Assembly (NCBI RefSeq): GCF_900112415.1
Contig: NZ_FOLV01000042.1
Location: 1-33,974 of the forward strand
Direction: 5' to 3'
Length of the DNA stretch: 33,974 nt
DNA from: Bacillus sp. 491mf
GTDB lineage: Bacteria > Bacillota > Bacilli > Bacillales > Bacillaceae_G
This document shows positions 25,265 through 33,974 of this stretch, in pieces. Below the pieces are notes generated by a model, which was not told the origin of the DNA, searched no databases, and saw only the letters and a list, made by a program, of their open reading frames with translations. The number at the start of each line of letters is the position of its first letter. Position 1 is the stretch's first letter. The position numbers were made by a program, and so were the translations under genes.

Positions 25265-26140
25265 ATGCGTTTTGATGAAGCTTATTCAGGTAAAGTATTT
25301 ATTAAAAGTCATCCAAGTTTTGAAGATGCTGAGGTAGTTATTTACGGGATGCCAATGGATTGGACAGTAAGTTATCGTCCAGGTTCTCGTTTTGGTCCAG
25401 CACGTATTCGTGAAGTATCAATTGGATTAGAAGAATATAGTCCATATTTAGATCGTGAACTAGAGGAAGTTAAATATTTTGATGCGGGTGATATTCCACT
25501 TCCTTTCGGTAATGCACAGCGTAGCTTAGACATGATCGAAGAATATGTAACAAAACTATTAGATGCGGGTAAGTTTCCGCTAGGTCTTGGTGGTGAGCAC
25601 TTAGTGTCTTGGCCAATTTTTAAGGCGATGGCTAAAAAATATCCAGATCTAGCGATCATCCATATGGATGCTCATACAGATTTACGTGAATCTTATGAAG
25701 GGGAGCCGTTATCTCACTCTACACCAATTCGTAAAGTGTGTGATTTAATTGGCCCAGAAAACGTATATTCTTTCGGGATTCGTTCTGGTATGAAAGAAGA
25801 ATTCGAGTGGGCGAAAGAAGTTGGCATGAACTTATACAAATTTGATGTATTAGAACCATTAAAGAAAGTATTGCCAACACTTGCAGGACGTCCAGTCTAT
25901 GTCACAATTGACATTGACGTATTGGACCCAGCTCATGCTCCTGGTACGGGAACGCTAGAAGCTGGCGGTATTACATCAAAAGAACTATTAGATTCCATTG
26001 TTGCAATTGCAAATTCAAATATAAACGTAGTCGGAGCAGACTTAGTAGAAGTAGCTCCTATATATGATCACAGTGATCAAACACCAATCGCAGCAAGTAA
26101 ATTTGTGCGCGAAATGTTACTTGGATGGGTGCAAAAATAA
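25265..26140 (+). CDS. speB: Agmatinase
   Basis: The product is 291 residues of the ureohydrolase fold. Manganese ligands are His112 in GGEHLVSW, Asp135, His137 and Asp139 in HMDAHTDLRE, and Asp216 and Asp218 in TIDIDVLDPAHAPGTGT. It splits agmatine to putrescine and urea, giving the substrate of SpeE. AGGAGG lies close upstream of the ATG. It is flanked by two copies of repeat family 3. Confidence 0.95.
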   Translation: MRFDEAYSGKVFIKSHPSFEDAEVVIYGMPMDWTVSYRPGSRFGPARIREVSIGLEEYSPYLDRELEEVKYFDAGDIPLPFGNAQRSLDMIEEYVTKLLDAGKFPLGLGGEHLVSWPIFKAMAKKYPDLAIIHMDAHTDLRESYEGEPLSHSTPIRKVCDLIGPENVYSFGIRSGMKEEFEWAKEVGMNLYKFDVLEPLKKVLPTLAGRPVYVTIDIDVLDPAHAPGTGTLEAGGITSKELLDSIVAIANSNINVVGADLVEVAPIYDHSDQTPIAASKFVREMLLGWVQK

Positions 26141-26216
26141 AAGCGAAGCCGACTGTTCAGGCCCGGTGGCTAAGGTTCTTTCCCGCAAAAAGTGCTTTTT
26201 ACTTTTTGGCGGGTAA
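26139..26216 (+). repeat. Repeat family 3, copy 2, downstream of speB
   Basis: Starts AAAAGCGAAGCCGACTGTTC, has the same GGCTAAGGTTCTTTCCCGC block, and then a hairpin (CCCGCAAAAAGT with ACTTTTTGGCGGG) whose loop differs from copy 1 although the length is again 78 bases. It begins at the speB stop codon. Between it and the next gene lies the terminator at 26266. Confidence 0.75.
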
Positions 26217-26265
26217 GGTTCTTAGACTTAAGGGACAGGAGGCGTAGCTAGATAAAGTAAAAGCG

Positions 26266-26301
26266 AAGGCTATTTCGAATTCATTCGAAGTAGCCTTTTT
26301 C
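26266..26301 (+). terminator. Terminator of speB
   Basis: AAGGCTA and TTCGAA pair with TTCGAA and TAGCCTT around a 4-base loop, with a T run after it. Confidence 0.85.
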
Positions 26302-26450
26302 TATGTCGTTTTTTCATCGAAACATATATTCATTAACATTCCTTACAATGATGTAAGGAAAGTGTAAGAAAAATCGATAGTGACTATCTTTTGTAAATTT
26401 TATACTGAACATAATAATAAGGAAGTATTACGTAAGAGGTGAAAAGCTTT

Positions 26451-26810
26451 ATGCGTATGATATTAAAAGTTGTAGCGGTATTTGTTATTTTATGCGGGGC
26501 AGGAGCCTTTTATTTACAATCAAAAACAGAAGGTGTGCAGGCCTTTGTAGATAACTTCTTTTCAAGTAAGAAAGTAAAGGAATGTTATGCTGTCACAAAT
26601 CAAGGCGAGAAAAAAGGAGACCGGTATTTGTACGCCTTTACTGCTTATGATAGAGAAGGAAATAAGCAAGTTGTGAAAAAAATGATAAATCGTGAGCTAC
26701 GCCAAGGAGAATACCTGAAAATTTATGCAAAAGGTAGCCAAGGAAAAGCTTGGGCAGAGGCACAAGAGAATGAAGTACCAACGAAAGTGCTAGAAAAATT
26801 GAAGAAATAA
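26451..26810 (+). CDS. YxeA-family (DUF1093) secreted or membrane-anchored protein
   Basis: The product is 119 residues. An N-terminal hydrophobic segment (about residues 3-22) is either a signal peptide or an anchor. The rest matches the small YxeA/DUF1093 family: YAVTNQGEKKGDRYLYAFTAYDREG and RELRQGEYLKIYAKG. The family has no firm function. I use ATG 26451 (11 bases after AAGAGG); a GTG at 26439 lies in that ribosome site. It stands alone between two terminators. Confidence 0.75.
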   Translation: MRMILKVVAVFVILCGAGAFYLQSKTEGVQAFVDNFFSSKKVKECYAVTNQGEKKGDRYLYAFTAYDREGNKQVVKKMINRELRQGEYLKIYAKGSQGKAWAEAQENEVPTKVLEKLKK

Positions 26811-26813
26811 CGA

Positions 26814-26848
26814 AAACTCCAAGTTTACAATGAACTTGGAGTTTAATG
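26814..26848 (+). terminator. Terminator of the YxeA-family gene
   Basis: AAACTCCAAGTT and AACTTGGAGTTT form a 12-bp stem, followed by AATGTTTT. Confidence 0.85.
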
Positions 26849-27010
26849 TTTTACAAGGATAGAGATTATAAATTATTTTATGAAATATAGCATTTGTTAG
26901 GTTTCCTAATATTTCAGCAGACAGAAACCGCACTTTTTTGATATGATAGGAAAAGTGATTTATTATAAGCTTTATGTAATATCTATAATATTTTGAAAGG
27001 TGTGCAAGAC

Positions 27011-27448
27011 GTGGAGAAGCAACTTGCAGGCTTACCAGTACAAGTTCACTTTGTAACAGAAATCCGTGAGGGAGTGCGAAAGGAAACTATTGCTTTTGAT
27101 ACAAATGGTCTATACTATGTAAAGGGCCAAAGTACATATGTAACGTTTCAAGAGCCGAACGAACAAGGCGAAGTGAAGACAATTATTAAAATTCAAGATG
27201 ATCAAGTTCTCATTATGCGTTCCGGTGCTGTTTCGATGCGCCAAACTCATAAAAAAGGTGAGTGGACAACAGGAACGTATATAAGTGAACTTGGAACGTT
27301 TGCATTGCAAACGAAAACGGATAATGTCCTTTTTAAATGGTCGGATGAAAAGAAAAAGGGACAACTCTTTCTAACGTATGCATTGCTTCTAAGTGAACAA
27401 GAAGCAGGCCGATATACAATTACCATTAATATTAAGGAGGCACAGTAA
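27011..27448 (+). CDS. ywiB: YwiB family (DUF1934) beta-barrel protein
   Basis: The product is 145 residues, close to B. subtilis YwiB. The pattern [17 protein letters not shown], then [15 protein letters not shown] and GELGTF-like ends, is the DUF1934 signature of a small lipocalin-like barrel; no role is established to my knowledge. The GTG at 27011 follows AAAGGTG by 8 bases, so I reject an upstream TTG at 26993. The stop overlaps the argS start by one base (TAATG), so the two are co-translated, as in B. subtilis. Confidence 0.85.
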   Translation: MEKQLAGLPVQVHFVTEIREGVRKETIAFDTNGLYYVKGQSTYVTFQEPNEQGEVKTIIKIQDDQVLIMRSGAVSMRQTHKKGEWTTGTYISELGTFALQTKTDNVLFKWSDEKKKGQLFLTYALLLSEQEAGRYTITINIKEAQ

Positions 27449-29118
27449 TGAACTCTTTAGAACAAGTAAAAGAACTTATTAAAGAGGAAATTAAAGCTGC
27501 TGTAGTAAAAGCAGAATTAGCGACAGAAGAACAAGTTGCAAACGTCATATTAGAAACACCAAAAGATAAAGCAAATGGTGACTTCTCGACAAACACGGCA
27601 ATGCAGCTCGCACGTGTAGCGAAAAAGGCACCTCGTATGATTGCTGAGGATTTAGTTGCAAATTTCGATAAAGCAAAAGCTTCTATTGAAAAAATTGAAA
27701 TTGCTGGTCCTGGTTTCATTAACTTCTATATGGATAACAGCTATTTAACAGATTTAATTCCAACAATTATTACAGCTGGCGAAGCATATGGGGAAACAAA
27801 CACAGGTAAAGGTGAAAAAGTACAAGTTGAGTTTGTATCTGCAAACCCAACAGGTGACCTTCACCTAGGACATGCGCGCGGCGCGGCAGTTGGTGATACG
27901 TTATGTAACGTATTAGCAAAGGCAGGCTACGATATATCTCGTGAGTATTACATTAACGATGCGGGGAACCAAATTCATAACTTAGCGCTTTCTGTTGAAG
28001 CACGTTATATGCAAGCGTTAGGTTTAGAAAAAGAAATGCCAGAAGACGGTTACCATGGTGCTGATATTATCGGAATCGGACAACGCTTAGCTGAAGAGTT
28101 TGGCGATCGTTATGCAAAAGCTGATGAGAAAGAAAGCTATGAATTCTACCGTGAGTACGGTTTGAAATACGAATTAGCAAAACTTCAAAAAGACTTAGAA
28201 AGCTTCCGTGTTAATTTTGATGTATGGTTCTCTGAAACATCATTATACAAAAACGGAAAAATTGATCAAGCTCTTGCAGTACTAAAAGAGCGTGATGAAA
28301 TATTTGAAGAAGACGGAGCAACTTGGTTCCGTTCTATGACTTACGGCGACGATAAAAACCGCGTATTAATTAAAAACGATGGTTCTTACACATACTTAAC
28401 ACCAGATATTGCGTATCACCGTGATAAATTAGAGCGCGGTTTTGATAAATTAATTAACATTTGGGGTGCTGACCACCACGGTTACATTCCTCGTATGAAA
28501 GCAGCAATTCAAGCGCTTGGATACGATAAAGATACATTAGAAGTAGAAATCATCCAAATGGTACAACTATACCAAAACGGTGAAAAAGTAAAAATGAGTA
28601 AACGTACAGGTAAAGCTGTTACACTTCGTGAGCTTATGGAAGAAGTGGGCGTGGACGCAATGCGTTACTTCTTTGCAATGCGCAGCGGTGACTCTCATTT
28701 AGACTTTGATATGGACTTAGCGGTATCAAAATCAAATGAAAACCCTGTATACTACGCACAATATGCACATGCACGCGTATGCAGCATCCTTCGCCAAGGT
28801 GAAGAGCTTGGATTAACTGCAGGCGGCGATGTGAACTACAAACTAGTTGCTTCTGAGAAAGAAGTAGACTTATTAAAGAAACTTGGTGAATTCCCAGCAG
28901 CAGTTGCAGAAGCAGCGCAAAAACGTCTGCCGCACCGCATTACAAGCTATGCATTTGACTTAGCAGCAGCGCTTCATAGCTTCTACAATGCAGAAAAAGT
29001 ATTAAACCAAGATAATTTAGAATTAAGTAAAGCTCGTTACGATTTAATGCGTGCAGTACGCATTACACTTCAAAATGCATTAGCATTAGTTGGAGTATCT
29101 GCACCAGAGAAGATGTAA
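27448..29118 (+). CDS. argS: Arginyl-tRNA synthetase
   Basis: The product is 556 residues. The class I motif HLGH (139-142) lies in [13 protein letters not shown], the KMSK loop (382-385) lies in [16 protein letters not shown], and the C-terminal anticodon-binding domain includes [22 protein letters not shown]. It charges tRNA-Arg. AAGGAGG lies 7 bases before the ATG. I saw no T-box leader ahead of ywiB-argS. It is the last core gene of the conserved cluster. Confidence 0.97.
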   Translation: MNSLEQVKELIKEEIKAAVVKAELATEEQVANVILETPKDKANGDFSTNTAMQLARVAKKAPRMIAEDLVANFDKAKASIEKIEIAGPGFINFYMDNSYLTDLIPTIITAGEAYGETNTGKGEKVQVEFVSANPTGDLHLGHARGAAVGDTLCNVLAKAGYDISREYYINDAGNQIHNLALSVEARYMQALGLEKEMPEDGYHGADIIGIGQRLAEEFGDRYAKADEKESYEFYREYGLKYELAKLQKDLESFRVNFDVWFSETSLYKNGKIDQALAVLKERDEIFEEDGATWFRSMTYGDDKNRVLIKNDGSYTYLTPDIAYHRDKLERGFDKLINIWGADHHGYIPRMKAAIQALGYDKDTLEVEIIQMVQLYQNGEKVKMSKRTGKAVTLRELMEEVGVDAMRYFFAMRSGDSHLDFDMDLAVSKSNENPVYYAQYAHARVCSILRQGEELGLTAGGDVNYKLVASEKEVDLLKKLGEFPAAVAEAAQKRLPHRITSYAFDLAAALHSFYNAEKVLNQDNLELSKARYDLMRAVRITLQNALALVGVSAPEKM

Positions 29119-29140
29119 TGAAGATTAGAAGTGATATAAA

Positions 29141-29174
29141 AATATCTGATCAGTCTATAGACTGATCAGATATT
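29141..29174. terminator. 34-bp perfect palindrome after argS
   Basis: Positions 29141-29157 are exactly complementary to 29158-29174 with no loop bases. A-rich and T-rich flanks suggest a bidirectional terminator, though the lack of a loop is unusual. Confidence 0.6.
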
Positions 29175-29191
29175 AATTTTGGAAAGCTTAA

Positions 29192-29238
29192 GTAGAAAAA
29201 CGATGGAAGAGCTATCTCTCAGAAGTCGTTTTTTCTGC
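29192..29238. terminator. Second hairpin after argS
   Basis: GTAGAAAAACGA pairs with TCGTTTTTTCTGC apart from small mismatches, around a long loop. It may back up the first hairpin. Confidence 0.45.
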
Positions 29239-29300
29239 TCTAAATACATGTGTCAAAAATGTGCATGTTGATCATCCAAAAAATAGAAAAAAGGACTTAA

Positions 29301-29447
29301 TTGTTGCTTTTTTGTAATTATTCTAGAATAATAGATTGTGAGAATGTTTTCTTTTTTGGGAAAATATTATTAGGAAATGGTCCAATTGTTGCAAATAATG
29401 TTGCTACAGTTACGCCAAATATTTCAAAAAAACCTTCATCTAACTAA
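29301..29447 (+). CDS. Candidate 48-residue peptide, unrecognised
   Basis: A TTG at 29301 is 5 bases after AAAAGGA and opens a 48-codon frame ending KKPSSN. The second half (NGPIVANNVATVTPN) looks less random than most chance frames, but I recognise no family. It lies alone in the gene-poor region and could equally be a fragment or chance. Confidence 0.2.
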   Translation: MLLFCNYSRIIDCENVFFFGKILLGNGPIVANNVATVTPNISKKPSSN

Positions 29448-30551
29448 GTGTCTAAACTATGAGCAAATAACCTTGAAAACTTCCAACCTAGTTAAGAAAC
29501 TAGAGATTACATGTCTAAAATATATAAATACAAATTAAAAATGACATAAAAAAACTCTTTCTTTTTAGGTAGGCGAGAGCATCTGGCCATGCATAAAAGG
29601 ATGAAAACAAAGAGAGAAAGCGCGAGTGCAGGTTATGTTTTGTTCTGCATAGTAGCGGTTTATATGTTGATAAATCAAAATGAGCTTATATAGTACATAC
29701 TGTACAATTTAAATTTTTGTGATTTGATAAGAATTAATGAAAGAATATAAATCTCTCAGATTCTATGTTATTACAGAATATATGCACATGTTAATATTTT
29801 GATTTTGAGGATTCAACATCTTTTTAGAAAAACTAACCATTCTTATCAAGTAGCTGAAACGAATATATAAGTTCAGTTTAACCCTTCGACATAGCCACGG
29901 AGCCAATTAGGCAAGTACTTTTTCTCGACATTCATTTTACTCCAAAAATGAAAAGACCGATTTTCTTATTTTTGTATGATACGTAGGAACTCGGTTGACA
30001 ATTACACTCTTTTTTATTACCTCAAAGTTTGTCCTACTGTATTCAAATTTGGAGAATATGACTTTCATCCGCATTGACAAATAATAAATACTTCGTCTGA
30101 AGTGCTTTTTATTATATAACACTGAGGTTGAAATACTTCGTGTTTTTCGTGTCAGCTTGTTTCTCTAAATATAAGGCGTTTTAAAGCTGCGGTTTTTTTG
30201 GCTTGTATCATACGCTACATTTCTTGTTTTCCTTCAGGATGATAAATATGGAAATCGACTAGATGCAATTTTATTATGAAATAGCTCGTCAATTCCTTTA
30301 TTGTTCTTGCTAAATAGTAAAAATCAACAATCTCGTCGTTTAGACATATTAGAAAAAATAGATGAGTTTATATAGAAGTAACATTTCGAGTTTCAAGGTA
30401 AAAGAAGGGGTGAAGAAAGACAAAAATTCATAATGGTTATTCAACATATATAAATAAAAACAGCTCAATAACATTGATTAATAGAGCCTTTGTTATGTCT
30501 TTCTGCCCTAAAAATTACCTATATTGTAATTTGAAGGGGGTAACATAAAGC
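29448..30551. other. Gene-poor region before the adhesin gene
   Basis: Apart from repeat family 1 copy 3 (29541-29681) I find no supported gene. On the minus strand, short frames at 29937-30122 (61 codons) and 29873-29935 (20 codons, with GGAG upstream) abut, and on the plus strand a short stretch near 30310-30375 ends LDILEKIDEFI. None is recognisable, and they look like relics. The adhesin promoter must lie here, but no strong -35/-10 pair stood out. Confidence 0.4.
29541..29681 (-). repeat. Dispersed repeat family 1, copy 3 (long form, inverted)
   Basis: Read on the minus strand: TTTGATTTATCAACATATAA, then GCTACTATGCAGAACAAAAC, the core GGCCAGATGCTCTCG (29588-29574), then AAAGAAAGAG and TTTTTTTATGTCA. 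The blocks and their order match copy 1 at 575-742, including the central part that copy 2 lacks. Confidence 0.7.
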
Positions 30552-33500
30552 GTGCATTTAAAAAGAATAACTTCGATTTTCTCAATTATAATGATTTTTA
30601 TGTTTACTATAGGCCAGAGTTTAATGCCTATAATAGCAAATGCACAAGAGTTAAATACAGCAGGACTTGTAGATAGACTGGATTTGGAAAAAACAGATCT
30701 ACAGAGCTCAGAGTGGACGCAATTAACTGTAAACTTCAGTGAAAAGGATAGACTTAAGCTGAAGCCTGGAGACACACTAACATTAACACTACCTCCAGAA
30801 TTACATGGATTTCCTACAAAGATTCAGTTAAGTGATTATGGTGAGTGTAAAGTAACTGGAGATAAAGTGATATGTACGTTTAATGATAAGGTAAATAAAC
30901 ACCAAAATATTAAAGGAAGTTTTTATCTTAACGTTCAAGCTACTAATGTAGGAACGGATGAAAAGAAAGAAATTGAAACAAATTTCGGTACAAATTTAGA
31001 TAAGCAAACTATAACAATTACCGGTCCAACAGGTGGTGGTGGTACAGATCCTGGAGAGCAACCGTTTTTTTATAAAACAGGTGATACGAACTCAGGTCAG
31101 GAAAATGTACTGCGTTGGTTCTTGAATATAAACTTAAATAAAGACAATTTAAGTAGTGATATTGTTGTGAATGATAATTTACATGAAGGTCAAACGCTTA
31201 ATAAAGATAGTTTCAAGATCCACATTAATAATGGTTCTGGAGTATCACCTCAAGCCTTTGAAGCTCAAGGTTATGGAACCATTATGTTTAATGGTGATAA
31301 ATCATTTAAAGTTGTGATAAATAAAGATAAAGCGAGTGGTAATGCATTTTCGGTTTGGTATACATCTACTTTAACGGAAGCCGGAAAGAAGCAAGACTAC
31401 TTTAAGAATGATTATCAGGTTGATTACCAAGTCACTGGAAAAAAACCGGCTTCTGAATCAGGTACTTTCCCAATCAAAAATATGGCAGGTGGCGGTACTG
31501 CTGAAGGTGACAAGGTTTCAAAAGGAACGCTAAGAATTGTTAAGCACCTTGAAGGAAATGAAGAAAAAGTAATACCGAATGTTAAGTTTAAGTTGTATAA
31601 AGCATCGGGCGAACAAGTTGGAGATGAATATATAACAGATGAAAAAGGTATAATCGAAATCAAAAATTTAACACCAGGTAAATACTATGTACAAGAAGTT
31701 TCAGCTCCAAACTATATTGATTTTGATCCTAAGGTAAAAGTAGAGTTTGAAGTGGAAGAAGATGCTGTAAACGGAATTAAGTTGCCGATTTCGAATAAAG
31801 TGAAAACTACATCGATTGCTGGAACGAAGACGTGGAATGATAACAACGCATCAGATCGTCCAAGTTCAATCAAAGTAGATTTACTCCAAAATGGCCAAAA
31901 GATTAATACGAAGGAAGTAACGGCGGCAACAAACTGGAAATACGAATTTACAGGTTTAGCAGTTTACGATGCAGATGGCAAAGAGTATAAGTACGAAGTG
32001 AAAGAACAGCCAGTAAACGGATATGAATCCAAAGTGAATGGTTATGACATTACAAATACAAAAGCAGGAAAAGTAAACGTAGAGGGAACAAAAACTTGGA
32101 AGGATAACAATGCAGCAGATCGTCCAAGCTCAATCCAAGTAGAGTTATTCCGAAACGGTGAAAAGATTGACACGAAAGAAGTAACAGCGGCAATAAACTG
32201 GAAATACACATTTGCAGATTTACCGGCATATGATGCAAATGGAAAAGCCTACACGTATACAGTGAAAGAACAATCAGTCCCAGGATATGAATCCAAAGTA
32301 AATGGTTATGACATCACAAATACAAAAGTAGGTAAGACAAAAGTAGAAGGAATAAAAACTTGGAAGGATAACAATGCAACGAATCGTCCAAGTTCAATCA
32401 AAGTAGACTTACTACAAAATGGTAAAGTAGTAGATACAAAAGAAGTAAGTGCGGCAACAAGTTGGAAATACACGTTTGACAACCTACAAGCCTACGATGC
32501 GAATGGAGTAGCATACAAGTATGAAGTGAAAGAACAACCAGTCCCAGGATATGAATCCAAAGTGAATGGTTACGACATCACAAATACAAAAGTAGGTAAG
32601 ACTTCCGTTACAGGAATGAAGACGTGGAAAGGTGGCACAGAGGAAGAACATAAAGCCATCAAAGTAGACTTACTACAAAACGGTCAAGTGATTGACGCGA
32701 AAGAAGTAAGCGCGGCAACAAATTGGATGTACACGTTTGACAATCTACAAGCCTACGATGCGAATGGAGTAGCATACAAGTATGAAGTGAAAGAACAACC
32801 AGTCCCAGGATATGAATCCAAAGTAGATGGTTTTAATATCACGAATACAAAAGTAGGAAAAGTGAACGTAGAAGGAACGAAAACGTGGAACGATAACAAC
32901 GCAACAGATCGTCCAAGCTCAATTAAGATAGACTTATACCAAAATGGTACGGTTTTACTGACGCAATATGTAACATCAGCAAATGATTGGAAGTACACAT
33001 TTGCAGATTTACCAGCTTATGATGCGAAAGGAGTAGCCTATACGTATACAGTGAAAGAACAATCAGTTCCAGGATATGAATCCAAAGTAAATGGTTATGA
33101 CATCACGAATACAAAAGTAGGCGAAACGAAGGTAGAAGGAACGAAGACATGGAAAGACGATGGTGCAAAAGATCGTCCGAAAATGATCAAAGTAGACTTA
33201 CTACAAAATGGCAAAGTAGTAGATACACAAGAAGTAACAGCAGCAACAAATTGGAAGTATACGTTTGACAAACTCCCAGCTTATGATGCGAATGGAGTAG
33301 CATACAAGTATGAAGTGAAGGAACAGCTGATCGACGGATACAAATCCGAAGTAAACGGTTCAGACATCACAAATACAAAGGTTGGCGAAACGAAAGTAGA
33401 AGGAACGAAGACATGGAAAGACGATAATGCAAAAGATCGTCCGAAAATGATCAAAGTAGACTTACTACAAAACGGTAAAGTAATTGCAACAAAAGAAGTA

Positions 33501-33974
33501 ACAGCAGCAACAAATTGGAAATACACGTTTGAAAACCTACCAGCTTACGATGCGAAAGGAGTAGCATACAAGTATGAAGTGAAGGAACAACCGGTAGACG
33601 GATACAAATCCGAAGTAAACGGTTCAGACATCACAAATACAAAAGTAGGTGAAACAAAGGTAGAGGGAACGAAGACATGGAAAGACGATGATGCGAAAGA
33701 TCGTCCGAAAATGATCAAAGTAGACCTACTACAAAACGGTCAAGTAATTGACACGAAAGAAGTAAGTGCGGCAACAAATTGGAAGTACACGTTTGAAAAC
33801 CTACCAGCCTATGATGCAGAAGGTAAGGCATACAAGTATGAAGTGAAAGAACAGCCAGTAGACGGATACAAATCCGAAGTAAATGGTTATGATATCACGA
33901 ATACAAAAACTAAGGGCGAAACAGGTGAAGATCCAAAAGATCCGAACAAAGGTCCAAATGAAGATCCAAAAGAT
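30552..33974 (+). CDS. Cna-type collagen-adhesin-like surface protein, cut by window end
   Basis: The frame is open from GTG 30552 to the last base (1141 codons), so the 3' end is outside. A stop codon two codons upstream of the GTG excludes an earlier start, and GAAGGGGG is 11 bases before it. Order: signal peptide (about 1-32, ending IIANA), an adhesin head to about residue 310 (LRWFLNINLNKDNL and a VNDNLHEGQTLN motif, as in Cna/SdrG N-domains), a SpaA-like domain (about 325-415, GTLRIVKHLEG to YYVQEVSAPNY), and eight Cna-B repeats (about 417-1120). A Pro/Asp/Lys-rich spacer (GEDPKDPNKGPNED) then starts, as before LPXTG wall anchors. Conserved Lys, Glu and Asn in each repeat (GTKTW, YEVKEQ, DITNTK) suit intramolecular isopeptide bonds. 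Ligand is not shown. Confidence 0.85.
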   Translation, partial: MHLKRITSIFSIIMIFMFTIGQSLMPIIANAQELNTAGLVDRLDLEKTDLQSSEWTQLTVNFSEKDRLKLKPGDTLTLTLPPELHGFPTKIQLSDYGECKVTGDKVICTFNDKVNKHQNIKGSFYLNVQATNVGTDEKKEIETNFGTNLDKQTITITGPTGGGGTDPGEQPFFYKTGDTNSGQENVLRWFLNINLNKDNLSSDIVVNDNLHEGQTLNKDSFKIHINNGSGVSPQAFEAQGYGTIMFNGDKSFKVVINKDKASGNAFSVWYTSTLTEAGKKQDYFKNDYQVDYQVTGKKPASESGTFPIKNMAGGGTAEGDKVSKGTLRIVKHLEGNEEKVIPNVKFKLYKASGEQVGDEYITDEKGIIEIKNLTPGKYYVQEVSAPNYIDFDPKVKVEFEVEEDAVNGIKLPISNKVKTTSIAGTKTWNDNNASDRPSSIKVDLLQNGQKINTKEVTAATNWKYEFTGLAVYDADGKEYKYEVKEQPVNGYESKVNGYDITNTKAGKVNVEGTKTWKDNNAADRPSSIQVELFRNGEKIDTKEVTAAINWKYTFADLPAYDANGKAYTYTVKEQSVPGYESKVNGYDITNTKVGKTKVEGIKTWKDNNATNRPSSIKVDLLQNGKVVDTKEVSAATSWKYTFDNLQAYDANGVAYKYEVKEQPVPGYESKVNGYDITNTKVGKTSVTGMKTWKGGTEEEHKAIKVDLLQNGQVIDAKEVSAATNWMYTFDNLQAYDANGVAYKYEVKEQPVPGYESKVDGFNITNTKVGKVNVEGTKTWNDNNATDRPSSIKIDLYQNGTVLLTQYVTSANDWKYTFADLPAYDAKGVAYTYTVKEQSVPGYESKVNGYDITNTKVGETKVEGTKTWKDDGAKDRPKMIKVDLLQNGKVVDTQEVTAATNWKYTFDKLPAYDANGVAYKYEVKEQLIDGYKSEVNGSDITNTKVGETKVEGTKTWKDDNAKDRPKMIKVDLLQNGKVIATKEVTAATNWKYTFENLPAYDAKGVAYKYEVKEQPVDGYKSEVNGSDITNTKVGETKVEGTKTWKDDDAKDRPKMIKVDLLQNGQVIDTKEVSAATNWKYTFENLPAYDAEGKAYKYEVKEQPVDGYKSEVNGYDITNTKTKGETGEDPKDPNKGPNEDPKD
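31800..33909 (+). repeat. Eight tandem Cna-B repeats within the adhesin gene
   Basis: Each unit starts near GTKTW and ends DITNTK. The TGG of the KTW motif lies at 31833, 32097, 32361, 32625, 32886, 33150, 33414 and 33678, giving spacings of 264 bases (88 codons) throughout except 261 between units 4 and 5. Unit 4 has a different loop (GGTEEEHKA in place of DRPSS), and units 6-8 are the most alike, with KDRPKMIKVDLLQNG. Confidence 0.9.

Noticed and set aside
26849-27010. T-box or other riboswitch leader for ywiB-argS
   Set aside because: No T-box sequence, specifier loop or terminator/antiterminator pair is visible; the gap is too short.
31424-33526. Several open minus-strand frames of 60-80 codons within the adhesin gene
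   Set aside because: They recur at the repeat period and are by-products of the repeated coding sequence; no ribosome sites or recognisable proteins.
31800-33909. Regular repeats as a CRISPR array
   Set aside because: Units are 264 bases, fully coding and in frame, without short repeats and unique spacers.
1-33974. rRNA or tRNA genes
   Set aside because: No cloverleaf, tRNA 3' end with T-arm, or rRNA-like stretch was seen on either strand.

Overview
The window is chromosomal DNA of a low-GC Firmicute, most likely the Bacillus cereus group. Two things point there. First, the core gene order follows the B. subtilis ywf/ywh/ywi neighbourhood: hemQ, pta, lipL, rsfA, ywfO, ywhB, ywhC, ywhD, pbpG, speE, speB, ywiB, argS. 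Second, that order is interrupted by accessory genes and by several families of dispersed non-coding repeats, a habit of cereus-group genomes. This assignment rests on recognising protein families and synteny by eye; no search was run.

Layout. 1-782: gene-free, with a folded sequence, a strong hairpin and the first copy of a dispersed repeat. 783-3419 (-): a large YfhO-type membrane protein, visibly AT-rich and bracketed by two related hairpins. 3717-4997 (-): a D-Ala-D-Ala carboxypeptidase. 5166-8943: hemQ(-), pta(+), lipL(-), rsfA(-). 9180-13671 (+): a DUF1450 protein, then a Fur-box-controlled iron-chelate ABC importer (two permeases, ATPase, binding lipoprotein). 13810-16648: ywfO, ywhB(-), ywhC, ywhD. 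17041-17586: a GNAT acetyltransferase between two copies of one repeat. 17802-20689 (-): pbpG and a glycerophosphodiester phosphodiesterase. About 20700-22400 (-): an IS607-like element with a wrecked tnpA, an intact tnpB and a probable omega-RNA region. 22507-24059 (+): a MerR regulator and an MFS exporter. 24263-29118 (+): speE, speB, a YxeA-family protein, ywiB, argS. 29119-30551: 1.4 kb without a convincing gene. 30552 to the right edge (+): a very large Cna/B-type surface adhesin, cut by the window end, with eight tandem repeats of about 88 residues.

How the genes fit together. HemQ finishes coproporphyrin-dependent haem synthesis and the iron importer supplies the metal. Pta and LipL belong to acetate and lipoate metabolism. 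RsfA and PbpG suggest sporulation-linked expression. SpeE and SpeB make polyamines from agmatine. The carboxypeptidase, PbpG, YfhO protein and adhesin all act at the cell envelope.

The most unusual content is non-coding: three repeat families (three, three and two copies), one carrying a transcription-terminator hairpin kept by paired changes in its arms, and an IS607-like element that appears to have lost its recombinase but kept a TnpB with all its recognisable catalytic residues.
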